Shown here: positions 21,790 to 29,635 of the stretch, in pieces
Position numbering within the stretch: position 1 is the first letter of the stretch
Layout: the number at the start of each line of letters is the position of its first letter
IMG/VR virus record: IMGVR_UViG_3300027513_000003
Coordinates: 1 to 46,042 of that record
Length of the DNA: 46,042 nucleotides
Direction: 5' to 3' (one strand)
From: a virus
Made by a program: the position numbers and the translations under genes
Notes under the pieces: generated by a model
The model's input: only the letters and a program-made list of their open reading frames with translations
Databases searched by the model: none
Told to the model about the DNA's origin: nothing

Positions 21790-23399
21790 ACAACGGACAC
21801 AAACGTCAGTCAGGAGATCGGTTGCCGCCGCATGCCATGGAATGCGAGCAAGGCGTATTAGGCTGTATGCTGCTGGCCCCCGCGGTCAGCATCCCGTTGA
21901 TCCGTGAGAAGCTCGTCCGCCAAGCCTTCTACGATGTCCGCCATCAGATCATTTTCCCGGCGCTCCTCAAGCTCTACGACGATCTTCAGGGCGTTGACGT
22001 CATCACGTTGCAGCGCGCGCTCAGGGACGCCGGGAAGCTTGACGACGCCGGCGGGCTTGAATACCTGGCCTCGCTGGAATCCTTGGTTCCGTCGACTTCG
22101 AACCTTTCCTACTACGTGGCGACCGTTGCCGAGAAGCATCGCCTGCGGTCAATCGTTCAGACCTGCGTCGACGTCGTCGGCAGGGTCTACGATTACCATG
22201 GCCCTATCGAGGACCTGCTGTTCTCCGTGCACTCGGATCTGGCGAAGTTGATTGATGATCCCCAGGCCTCAGGCATCAGCGAGGCCACCGGCTGGCAAGA
22301 GCTTCTGGATTTCGACACCGAACACGATATGAACAACATCATTGGAGTAAAAGACGGTAAGACCACGCGTTACCTGTGCCGCGGGCACGGCGCCTGGCTG
22401 ATCGGACCCTCAGGAGTCGGCAAGTCATCGTTGATGCTGCAGCTCGGCATCAGCTTCGCCGCCGGCCGCGACGCCTGGGGTGTTGCCCCAATGCGGCCGC
22501 TTAGGGTCCTGATCGTCCAGGCTGAGAATGACAAAGGTGACATCGCGGAAATGGCCAAAGGAATTGAGTCCGGACTAAAGCTGGGACCTTTCGACAAGGC
22601 CTCCGAACTCGTCGCTCAGAACGTTAAAGTCCTGTCAGTCTCCGGATTGATCGGTCAGCGGTTCTGCCAGTGGTTGCGTAAAGAGATCATCGCCTTCCGG
22701 GCTGAGGTTGTTTTGGTTGATCCTCTCCTTTCCTTCGCCGGGATTAACGTCGGCATGAATGATCAGGCGACATTGTTCTGCCGGGTCTGGCTGGATCCGG
22801 TGCTCAGGGAGACCGGTGCCGTGCTGATCTCCGCGCATCACACCGGCAAGCCCGTGCGCAGCGATCACCGTGGGCCAGCGCCGACGATCTACGACCAGGC
22901 TTATGCGGGCCTCGGCGCCTCTGAACTCGTGAACTGGGCCCGGGCGATCATGATCCTACAGCCCGTCGGCGACACCGCGTTCAAACTCGTGCTGTCCAAA
23001 CGCGGCAAGCGCGCCTGGGCGCAGCATCCCAATGGCGAATTCACGCAGACGCTCTGGCTCCGGCATGCGGTTAACGGCGCCATCTTCTGGGAGCAGATCG
23101 AGCCACCGGTTGAGGCTGAGAAACCTGCCAATGAGCCCGAGAAGCTGAGGGAGCCCAAAGTCTCAAAACCTGTGAGGATCGCCACCATGAACCTGCATGA
23201 CTTCATCAGCGCCATCCCAGCCGACGGCGAGGGCCTGCGGGCAATCACACGCCGATTGGGTAATTGGCTGGCCTCAGATAAATCCCCCAAGGTGACAGAC
23301 GCATCCGAGGGCACGCTGCGTGCCGCCGTAGCGAAGATGGTAGAGAACCGCAAGCTGGCCAAGGCAGACGATCTCTATAGGAGGGGGCCGAATGCCTAA
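21786..23399 (+). CDS. Replicative helicase, DnaB N-domain plus RepA-like ATPase
   Basis: The protein has 537 residues. Residues 14-115 match the DnaB N-terminal domain (PPHAMECEQGVLGCMLL, VDVITLQRALRDAGKL). A RecA-like motor follows, with Walker A GPSGVGKSS (207-215) and a Walker B-type VVLVDPLLSF, closer to RepA/AAA_25 than to DnaB itself, with SAHHTGK as the sensor. The C-terminal 90 residues form a winged-helix-like tail. ATGA overlap with the methylase gene. It sits directly before the iteron field and so is the likely origin-loaded helicase. Confidence 0.85.
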   Translation: MNNGHKRQSGDRLPPHAMECEQGVLGCMLLAPAVSIPLIREKLVRQAFYDVRHQIIFPALLKLYDDLQGVDVITLQRALRDAGKLDDAGGLEYLASLESLVPSTSNLSYYVATVAEKHRLRSIVQTCVDVVGRVYDYHGPIEDLLFSVHSDLAKLIDDPQASGISEATGWQELLDFDTEHDMNNIIGVKDGKTTRYLCRGHGAWLIGPSGVGKSSLMLQLGISFAAGRDAWGVAPMRPLRVLIVQAENDKGDIAEMAKGIESGLKLGPFDKASELVAQNVKVLSVSGLIGQRFCQWLRKEIIAFRAEVVLVDPLLSFAGINVGMNDQATLFCRVWLDPVLRETGAVLISAHHTGKPVRSDHRGPAPTIYDQAYAGLGASELVNWARAIMILQPVGDTAFKLVLSKRGKRAWAQHPNGEFTQTLWLRHAVNGAIFWEQIEPPVEAEKPANEPEKLREPKVSKPVRIATMNLHDFISAIPADGEGLRAITRRLGNWLASDKSPKVTDASEGTLRAAVAKMVENRKLAKADDLYRRGPNA

Positions 23400-23409
23400 T
23401 CTCTATACA

Positions 23410-23622
23410 GTGTGCAAGTGTGCAAGTGTGCAAACATATATATATTTGCACACCTTGCACAGTGGGTGTGCAAGTGTGCAAAACATCATCATTTGCACAT
23501 TTGCACGCGGTGTGCAAAAAGGGTGTGCAAAATACCCCTCTCTAAAGAGAGAGGGGATATATTTTTGCACACTACCTTTGTGCTTCGCTCTCCTAAGTGT
23601 GCAAGTTGCACGGTTTGCACAC
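23410..23622. other. Iteron field, candidate replication origin
   Basis: GTGTGCAA occurs eight times forward (starts 23410, 23418, 23426, 23466, 23474, 23510, 23523, 23597). The reverse form TTGCAC occurs seven times (23446, 23455, 23493, 23501, 23565, 23606, 23615). The first three copies are head to tail with no spacer, next to an A+T run (ACATATATATATTT). Dense short iterons, an A+T patch and an adjacent helicase gene fit a replication origin. The 294 bases between 23400 and 23693 contain no believable gene. Confidence 0.75.
23535..23556. terminator. Strong hairpin inside the iteron field
   Basis: CCCCTCTCT and AGAGAGGGG pair perfectly over a 4-base AAAG loop, followed by ATATATTTTTG on the + strand. 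The 9-bp stem and T-run would end transcription of the replication operon. It may also form part of the origin structure. Confidence 0.55.
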
Positions 23623-23693
23623 CTCAAAATCTTACAAGGAATCTTTTGCCTATCTCGGAAGAGCAAGGTAGTCCGACATTGCAGTGGAAACCT

Positions 23694-24233
23694 ATGAGAC
23701 CCAAAAAACCTAAAAACCACCTGAAACGGGTCTTGAAGCCGATCGGAAGGCCGCGGAAGACGTTGGACCTGCCGATTTACGATTCCATCGGCCAATGTGC
23801 GGCATCGACAGGAATCCCAAGGGCGGTGCTGAAGGGCGCCAAACGAGATGGCTGTCTGGCGTTTCGGTCGAACCGGGTTTACCTCGCGGACTTCCTCGGC
23901 TGGTTTTTTAAAAAAATGTTCAACTCGACGGAGCCCCCGCCGGGATGTTCAACCTGGTCGGATGCATTGAACCAGGAACGGGCGATCGCGGAGCGCGAGG
24001 CCCGGGAGCGACGAGCAGGAAGGTTGATGGAGACCGCGGAGGCCAAGAGCCAGGCTAAGGCCGCGGTTCACTTCGTCTTCGCCAGCTACGACCGCATGCG
24101 GCGCGAGCTGCCGCCGTTACTGAAGGGATGCAGCGAGGTGGAGATCGCGACGACCCTGGACAAACAGTTCGAGACTGAACGTAAAAACTCGGAATTGAAA
24201 TTCAATGAAGTCGGAACCACAAAAACCACCTAA
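23694..24233 (+). CDS. Terminase small-subunit-like protein
   Basis: The protein has 179 residues from ATG 23694 (GTGGAAA upstream). A basic N-terminus (MRPKKPKNHLKRVLK) leads into a DNA-binding domain, YDSIGQCAASTGIPRAVLKG, then SNRVYLADFLGWF, an HTH pattern found in small terminases. A long charged helix and a short C-terminal region follow. It overlaps the large terminase by 29 bases, the normal place for the DNA-recognition subunit. The frame extends upstream through the iterons, but that part is an artefact. Confidence 0.65.
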   Translation: MRPKKPKNHLKRVLKPIGRPRKTLDLPIYDSIGQCAASTGIPRAVLKGAKRDGCLAFRSNRVYLADFLGWFFKKMFNSTEPPPGCSTWSDALNQERAIAEREARERRAGRLMETAEAKSQAKAAVHFVFASYDRMRRELPPLLKGCSEVEIATTLDKQFETERKNSELKFNEVGTTKTT

Positions 24234-26184
24234 CATTTTCGACGGCGCCACACCTGAACCGCCGCCGACGGACATCATCGACTGGCTTGAGGCGAAGTAT
24301 CGCTGCGTCGGATCCGTGCGCTCGGAGCAATTCGACCGGAACACGACGCCGTGGAACGTGCCGATCATCCGTTGGCAGTTCGATCGGGTGACCCAGATCA
24401 CGACTTACGTGAAGCCCGTGCAATGCGGCGGCTCGGAGGCCGGCGCGGCGACGGTCTGCGGCTGGTCGAAATGGGGCAGTGGGCTGATCCAGTTCAACTG
24501 GGAGAATGACAAACCGAAGGCTGAGGATAAATGGCGTGAACACATCCTGCCGCGGCTCGAGGCCTGCGGCGACCTGGACTGGCGCGGCGGCAGGTTCGAT
24601 GCGGTAACCTGTCGTGCGGAGTTCCTGCGGACCGTCGTCAGATGTCAGGGTGTGTTCAGGCCGACGCGGCTGGATTCAGACTCGGTGCCGCGGCAGATCA
24701 ACGAAGAGGTGCACGCGTGGCCAGCTGGGCATCTCGCGAAGGCCCGCGGGCGCCAGACCGCGGTCTGGAATCCCAAGGCACTCGACATCTCGAACGCCGG
24801 CATGGCCCGCCCGGAGAACCAGAAGCCGGATGGCACCGGGAGTTTCCAGCTTCACGACGCCTTCCTTGAAGGCACGCAACAGCATTGGGAAGTCAAATGC
24901 CCGGGCTGCGGGCTCTACCACGCGATGCGAACTCGATGGCAGGATGACCGCCCGGACCTCGGCGGCCTGCGCTACGATTCAGAGAAATGTCGGCGGCCAG
25001 ATGGATCATTCGATTACAACCGGCTGGCCGGCACGCTTCGCTTTCAGATGCCCTGCGGCTACATCGTTCACGACGACGTCCGTGAGCGTCGGGCGCTGTC
25101 GCTGTCGGGCGACTACAGCGAGCCGCAGAACCCCGGCGCGCAGTTGATCCATCGCAGCGCAACCCTCGAGGCGGTCTCGGTGGACTTCATTTCATGGATA
25201 AAACTGGTTCAGGAAAAGCACACAGCCTTGCGGGCGTTGAAGGCCGGGGATGACGAGCCCTGGCGCCGGTATCTGACTGAACGTGAGTGCCAGTTTTATT
25301 CCGAGGACAGCCGCCCGTTTCAGGGTCAGATCATCCTGAACCAGACCATGCGTAAGAGTCGCGAAGGCCTGAAGGACCGCGCGGCGCGCTTCTGGTGGGC
25401 TGACAAGCAGCGCGGCTACGTGCACAAGGGCGAGATGACGCATTACTGGCTGGTAATCCGCGACGTCATGGCCAATGGCGACTCTCAACTCGTGTTCGAA
25501 GGACTGGTGCAAACCGATTCAGACCTGATCGCCAGGCTTGATGAATTCAAGTGCGAGCGCACGGCCGGCGGCGTCGATGCGACTTGGGATCGTAACAACG
25601 TCCTGCAGTTCTGCTACCGCAACGGCTGCCATGCGTTGACCGTCAGCGCGCAGAAGGAATATTTTTTCCACAAAAAAGAAAAGGTGCAGCGCATCTGGAG
25701 CGAACCCGAGGGATTGCATCGTCTCATCGGCCAGAACCCGAAACAGAACTACGTGATGCAGGTGAATCCCGATCGCTCGGTTGAATACGTGCCGCATCGG
25801 CTCGAACCCAGGCACTGGTCGATTCACAATCTCGGCGCCATGAAGCTCCTGTTTTTTCTTCGCGACCATAAGCGCGTCGTCGAGCGCAACAACGGCGGCA
25901 AGGCCGAGGACGGAAGTTACATCGTCTTCGACGTGCCCGCTGACGTCAGCGAGGAATACAAGCATCACGCCGAGTCCTGGGAATGTTCGATCAAACCGAT
26001 CGGCAGATCGAAGCAGCGCGTTGAGGTCTTCGAACAGAAGCGCCAGGCCGATCACATGCTCAAGTGTGAGTCTTACATCGCGGTGCTGATCGCGATGAGT
26101 GGGATCCTCGGCGGTCGATTGACACAACTCGGCGTCACCGATGCGATCATCGGTGGCGACGGAAACACAAAGGAAAAAAAATGA
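24205..26184 (+). CDS. Terminase large subunit, GpA family
   Basis: The protein has 659 residues, the usual size for lambda GpA-type terminases. TTPWNVP near 47-53 and the ATPase-loop variant VQCGGSEAG (72-80) match the family; a Cys-rich insert (CPGCGLYHAM ... CGYIV) lies near 230-285, and the C-terminal nuclease region includes GGVDATWDRNNVLQF. It would cut concatemers, probably at cos, and pump DNA into proheads. The start overlaps the small subunit. Confidence 0.85.
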   Translation: MKSEPQKPPNIFDGATPEPPPTDIIDWLEAKYRCVGSVRSEQFDRNTTPWNVPIIRWQFDRVTQITTYVKPVQCGGSEAGAATVCGWSKWGSGLIQFNWENDKPKAEDKWREHILPRLEACGDLDWRGGRFDAVTCRAEFLRTVVRCQGVFRPTRLDSDSVPRQINEEVHAWPAGHLAKARGRQTAVWNPKALDISNAGMARPENQKPDGTGSFQLHDAFLEGTQQHWEVKCPGCGLYHAMRTRWQDDRPDLGGLRYDSEKCRRPDGSFDYNRLAGTLRFQMPCGYIVHDDVRERRALSLSGDYSEPQNPGAQLIHRSATLEAVSVDFISWIKLVQEKHTALRALKAGDDEPWRRYLTERECQFYSEDSRPFQGQIILNQTMRKSREGLKDRAARFWWADKQRGYVHKGEMTHYWLVIRDVMANGDSQLVFEGLVQTDSDLIARLDEFKCERTAGGVDATWDRNNVLQFCYRNGCHALTVSAQKEYFFHKKEKVQRIWSEPEGLHRLIGQNPKQNYVMQVNPDRSVEYVPHRLEPRHWSIHNLGAMKLLFFLRDHKRVVERNNGGKAEDGSYIVFDVPADVSEEYKHHAESWECSIKPIGRSKQRVEVFEQKRQADHMLKCESYIAVLIAMSGILGGRLTQLGVTDAIIGGDGNTKEKK

Positions 26185-26405
26185 ACGTCTCCTACAATAC
26201 GCACGGATTGAAAATACCATCGACCCAGACAACGCTTTCGGATTTCGACGGAAAGAAAATCCTTCTGTCCGCATCAATGCTGGAACGCCCACTAATTCAC
26301 ATCAAGACAGGCGACGAGAGTGTAACGGTAGATGCTCGCGCTTTGATTCACGCCATTCTTTCCGTCCACCCCGAACTATTCAAAGAACCAAAGGAACAAA
26401 AATGA
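26181..26405 (+). CDS. Hypothetical protein, 74 aa
   Basis: It starts with an ATGA overlap to the terminase and begins MNVSYNTHGLKIPSTQ. It has a beta-rich N-terminal half and a helical C-terminus ending in Lys/Glu. It overlaps the next gene by ATGA. No family recognised. Confidence 0.55.
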   Translation: MNVSYNTHGLKIPSTQTTLSDFDGKKILLSASMLERPLIHIKTGDESVTVDARALIHAILSVHPELFKEPKEQK

Positions 26406-26887
26406 ACCTCATCGAATTCCCGGAACAAACTGTCGTCATCGCCAAAGATCACCCCGAGTATCAACCGCTGCCCGCGCATCAGGTGCCCAATTCTCAGCAA
26501 GGTGAAATCATCTGTTGCTGGCGGCTCACATGGCGGGAACGGTTCCGATTACTCTTCACCGGCAAAGTATGGCACTCGATCTGGACGTTCAACCAGCCAT
26601 TGCAGCCGCAACTGCTCTCGAGTGACAAACCTCAGATGGCCACGCCGACGGAAGTCAAAGCCGCGGAGGATTCAGCACAGATGGCGCGCCGCAACGTCGT
26701 CAAGGAATGGGAAGACGCGATGATCCGAAAATACGGTCTCGAGGCCGACGAAAAGAAAAGGCAACTTGATCGTTCCGGGGTTCCGATGAACGACCTGCGG
26801 CGGATATTCGTTTTTGAGCGCAAGGACTTCGAAGCCGCGCGACGGCTTGGCGTGAAATTCTTTTTCGGTTTGAGAATTAAATGCTGA
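26402..26887 (+). CDS. Phage protein of the AKDHPEYQPLPAH type
   Basis: The protein has 161 residues from ATG 26402, overlapping the previous stop by ATGA; the frame also runs upstream to 26141 but that overlaps two genes. The first 75 residues (VVIAKDHPEYQPLPAHQ, then WRLTWRERFRLLFTGKVW, then PLQPQLL) match a widespread small phage protein of unknown function that usually ends there. The extra 85 residues are a charged helical tail. Confidence 0.65.
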   Translation: MNLIEFPEQTVVIAKDHPEYQPLPAHQVPNSQQGEIICCWRLTWRERFRLLFTGKVWHSIWTFNQPLQPQLLSSDKPQMATPTEVKAAEDSAQMARRNVVKEWEDAMIRKYGLEADEKKRQLDRSGVPMNDLRRIFVFERKDFEAARRLGVKFFFGLRIKC

Positions 26888-27084
26888 TGGGAACCTCAAA
26901 ACATCTCGTCACCCGCAAAGACATCGCCGCGATGATCGACGGCGACGTGACTTCAGAGCAGGTCCGCAAAAATGAAAAGCGGTGGGGGTTGGACAAAGCC
27001 CGAAAGGATTTGAACTCGCGTTGCGTCCGGTATCGGCGCATAATGGCGATCGTGATTCTCCGAGCGAAAGGATTTATTGAATGA
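26881..27084 (+). CDS. Small helical, HTH-like protein
   Basis: The protein has 67 residues. HLVTRKDIAAMIDGDVTSEQ, then VRKNEKRWGLDKARKDL, looks like a small DNA-binding helix-turn-helix as found near terminases. It overlaps the previous gene by seven bases and the next by ATGA. It may help DNA packaging or regulate late genes. Confidence 0.5.
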   Translation: MLMGTSKHLVTRKDIAAMIDGDVTSEQVRKNEKRWGLDKARKDLNSRCVRYRRIMAIVILRAKGFIE

Positions 27085-27284
27085 ACGACGCCAAAACATT
27101 CGGGGTTGTTTACGTCAACCTTACGCAAGCTGAATGGGATACCTTTAGGCACGATCCCCGGATAAACGTCGCAGCAGGACCGAAGATATGGCGCGACGTA
27201 TTGCTGGAGCTGTTCAATGTCGCCGTGGGAGAGAACGCGGTAGAGGTCAGAATTGTTCAGAGTCCCGAAAGGAGAATCGAATGA
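27081..27284 (+). CDS. Hypothetical protein, 67 aa
   Basis: It begins MNDAKTFGVVYVNLTQAEWD and has mixed alpha/beta character with an acidic C-terminal half. ATGA overlaps at both ends place it firmly in the head operon. No family recognised. Confidence 0.5.
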   Translation: MNDAKTFGVVYVNLTQAEWDTFRHDPRINVAAGPKIWRDVLLELFNVAVGENAVEVRIVQSPERRIE

Positions 27285-27325
27285 AAGCATCCCTCGATCT
27301 TCCAAGCGTTCTGATCATCCGCTGA
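27281..27325 (+). CDS. 14-residue leader peptide or truncated gene
   Basis: ATG 27281 lies 7 bases after AAAGGAG and overlaps the previous stop (ATGA), an excellent start. The frame (MKASLDLPSVLIIR) ends after 14 codons at TGA 27323. The next 97 bases hold a tandem repeat and no start until 27423. It is either a short leader that couples translation or the remnant of a gene cut by a nonsense or frameshift change. Confidence 0.4.
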   Translation: MKASLDLPSVLIIR

Positions 27326-27339
27326 GTCCAGCAGGGCGA

Positions 27340-27377
27340 AACTCGCCACAACTTCCGCAACTCGCCACAACTTCCGC
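27340..27377 (+). repeat. Tandem 19-base repeat
   Basis: AACTCGCCACAACTTCCGC occurs twice with no spacer and is followed by a partial echo (TTCTTCCACTTC). It lies in the 97-base gap between the short peptide and the gene at 27423. No hairpin is evident. Confidence 0.8.
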
Positions 27378-27422
27378 TTCTTCCACTTCTCTTTTTCGTA
27401 ACGAACACCTCACGGTGGATGC

Positions 27423-27980
27423 GTGGCGACACGCTTCATCGCGTTATCAACCGACGACCTGCGTTCCATGTTGGAACGTGCGTGGGATGCGTGCCCAGCC
27501 GAGACTCCATTTTTTGATTATTTAAAATCGCTCGAGGTCGAGGCTGCTGAGATCGCGCGCGACAACGTTCAAAACTCTTCTTCCAATGGTCATTCATCGG
27601 GCGCCTTCATGCCCGGCGAGAATAAGCCGACGGAAACCGAAGAGGTTCGCGGTTACCGCAGGCTGATTGATGAATTCCGAAAGAACCGTTCTTACCTTCG
27701 CTACTGTTCGAAATACGGCTTCGACGCTTTCTCGGTAAAACAGAACGGACAATTCCCAAGCCCTCCGGCTGCGCTCGCTGCTGACCTCCGGGTAATCGTC
27801 GACGACGACGCCAACTGGGAATTGCTTTGCGAGCAGTTCGACCTCGCGACCGGAGATGTTGTCGGCGTGGTAGTCGGCGACGAGGCCGTATTCCTCTGGA
27901 TCATGGACAATCTGTTCCCGGTCACCGAGGGCCGCAGTGATTACAGTCAGTTGCTCACCATCGCCGGAGGTGTTGAGTGA
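27423..27980 (+). CDS. Head-region protein of unknown function
   Basis: The protein has 185 residues from GTG 27423 (VATRFIALSTDDLRSML). It is helical at the N-terminus with a disordered Ser/Asn/Gly linker (about 50-75), then an alpha/beta part rich in acidic residues (VIVDDDANWELL, DVVGVVVGDEAVFLW). It overlaps the portal start by GTGA. Position suggests a head-assembly or packaging partner. Confidence 0.55.
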   Translation: MATRFIALSTDDLRSMLERAWDACPAETPFFDYLKSLEVEAAEIARDNVQNSSSNGHSSGAFMPGENKPTETEEVRGYRRLIDEFRKNRSYLRYCSKYGFDAFSVKQNGQFPSPPAALAADLRVIVDDDANWELLCEQFDLATGDVVGVVVGDEAVFLWIMDNLFPVTEGRSDYSQLLTIAGGVE

Positions 27981-29635
27981 AGGTCAAGGTTCCACTTTCA
28001 CTCCGAATGTCTGCGGTGGTGAGCACACTGTTGAGCGGCACGCGTCTTGGCGCGGCCTTCGATCAGTTCGTTCTCAATCGCTACGAAGCCGCGCTGCCGT
28101 CGCCCGGACGGCCGTTCATTCCCGGCTTCGCGCAGGACGCGCGCTTCGACGCCACGGCGTTCACGCGATGGGAGCTCGCGCGCAAGGTCCGTTACTACTT
28201 TCGCAATACCTGGCTGCTTCCCCGGCTCGCCGAAGAGGACGTCAAATACACTTGCGGACCTCACGGGCTCAGCGTCACGCCAGCGTCTTCGGATTCGGAA
28301 TGGAACAAGCGGATGGATGAAGCCTTTCAGGAATGGTGCGAGTCACCGTTCCGCGATTCCAGCATTCCCATGTCTCAAGGTCATCGCTTGCTCTGGAAGG
28401 AGGCGCACATGGACGGCGAGGTCTTCGCGAGTTGCACCAGGCTCAAAATGCGCGGCGAACAATCGAAGCCCGCGATCGAGTTGATTGAAAGCCATCGTTG
28501 CTCGTCTCCCGATCTCTTCGGCATCGGCAGTGAGATGATTGTCGACGGCGTGCAACTGGGGCTCGACGCCAACGGCATCGCGATCGGCAGGCCCGCCGGT
28601 TATCACATTCGCGACGGGGTCGAGGGTGACACCTTCCGTCTGGTGCCGGCGTTCAACAATCAACGGCCATCGTCTGGCGGCGTCATCCACATTTACGATC
28701 CGGAACGCATCGGCATGTATCGCGCGGTCACCGGTTACGCTTCGATCCTCAACCAGACCGCCGACCTCGAGCTGCTCGCCGGCCTGGAGATGTCGCGTGC
28801 GAAGGCGAATGCTGAAGACGCCAAGATTTTCGAAAGTTGGAACGGCGAACTTCCGCCCCATATGCAGGGCACGGGGTCAGGATCCTTCCTTCCGGTAAGC
28901 GGTCAGCCTGCAATTCCCGGGACCACAGTGGATAAGGAGCTAGAGAAGCGGGTTTCGCAGATGCGCACGATTTTGGGCTCTCGGATTGTCGCGGTGCGGC
29001 CCGGGGAAAAGATGAATTACCCAGAGAATCCCTCGCCGTCCGCCGCCCAGCAATGGCTCTGGAAGCTCGTCATCGCCCAGATTTGCACGGCGCGCAGCAT
29101 TCCGATGATGCTCGTGTTGCCGGAATCCATTCAGGGAACCGTTGGCCGCGCGGTCCTGGACGATGCTCACCTCTCTTTCCTCGCGAAGTTCAGCATCATG
29201 AGCCGGGTTGCCCGGCAGTTCTACTGGTTCTTCGCGGATTGGGCTCGCTACAACGTGCCAGGCCTGACTGATGCCCCCGCCGACTGGAAGCGTTGCAAGG
29301 TCACGCCGCCGCGTGCCTGCAATGTGGACAAGGGCAAAAACACGGCCGCAAATCTCGCCTCGATCGCCGCCGGAACCCGCACTTACGGAGATGAAGCCGC
29401 CGACGATGGCACGACTGCCGAGAGCCGGTTTCGCCGCAAGGCCGTGGAGATTGGATTAGCCAAACAGATTGCCGCTGAGGTCAGCAAAGAAATGGGCGTT
29501 GAAGTTCTGCCGGCTGAAATCATCGGCAACATCGCCGACATCGCTCAACGACTCGGACTCGCAAAACAATCCTCTGGTATCGGAGAGCAAGCGGAAGCGA
29601 TCGCCGAGAAAACAGAGGCGGAGGTGGAGGCATGA
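27977..29635 (+). CDS. Portal protein, lambda GpB family
   Basis: The protein has 552 residues from GTG 27977. Features match lambda-type portals: helical N-terminus (FDATAFTRWELARKVRYYFRN), DGEVFASCTRL, HIYDPERIGMYRAV, SYG-like wing positions and PGEKMNYPENPSPSA, with a Glu/Ala-rich coiled C-terminal tail. It forms the dodecameric DNA channel at the head vertex. It overlaps the protease-capsid gene by ATGA. Confidence 0.85.
   Translation: MKVKVPLSLRMSAVVSTLLSGTRLGAAFDQFVLNRYEAALPSPGRPFIPGFAQDARFDATAFTRWELARKVRYYFRNTWLLPRLAEEDVKYTCGPHGLSVTPASSDSEWNKRMDEAFQEWCESPFRDSSIPMSQGHRLLWKEAHMDGEVFASCTRLKMRGEQSKPAIELIESHRCSSPDLFGIGSEMIVDGVQLGLDANGIAIGRPAGYHIRDGVEGDTFRLVPAFNNQRPSSGGVIHIYDPERIGMYRAVTGYASILNQTADLELLAGLEMSRAKANAEDAKIFESWNGELPPHMQGTGSGSFLPVSGQPAIPGTTVDKELEKRVSQMRTILGSRIVAVRPGEKMNYPENPSPSAAQQWLWKLVIAQICTARSIPMMLVLPESIQGTVGRAVLDDAHLSFLAKFSIMSRVARQFYWFFADWARYNVPGLTDAPADWKRCKVTPPRACNVDKGKNTAANLASIAAGTRTYGDEAADDGTTAESRFRRKAVEIGLAKQIAAEVSKEMGVEVLPAEIIGNIADIAQRLGLAKQSSGIGEQAEAIAEKTEAEVEA

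Noticed and set aside
23392-23697. Cys-rich open frames across the iteron field (also 23412-23693 and the opposite strand)
   Set aside because: Their CKCA/VCKC and LAHLHT peptides are direct translations of the GTGTGCAA repeats; no start site or family supports them.
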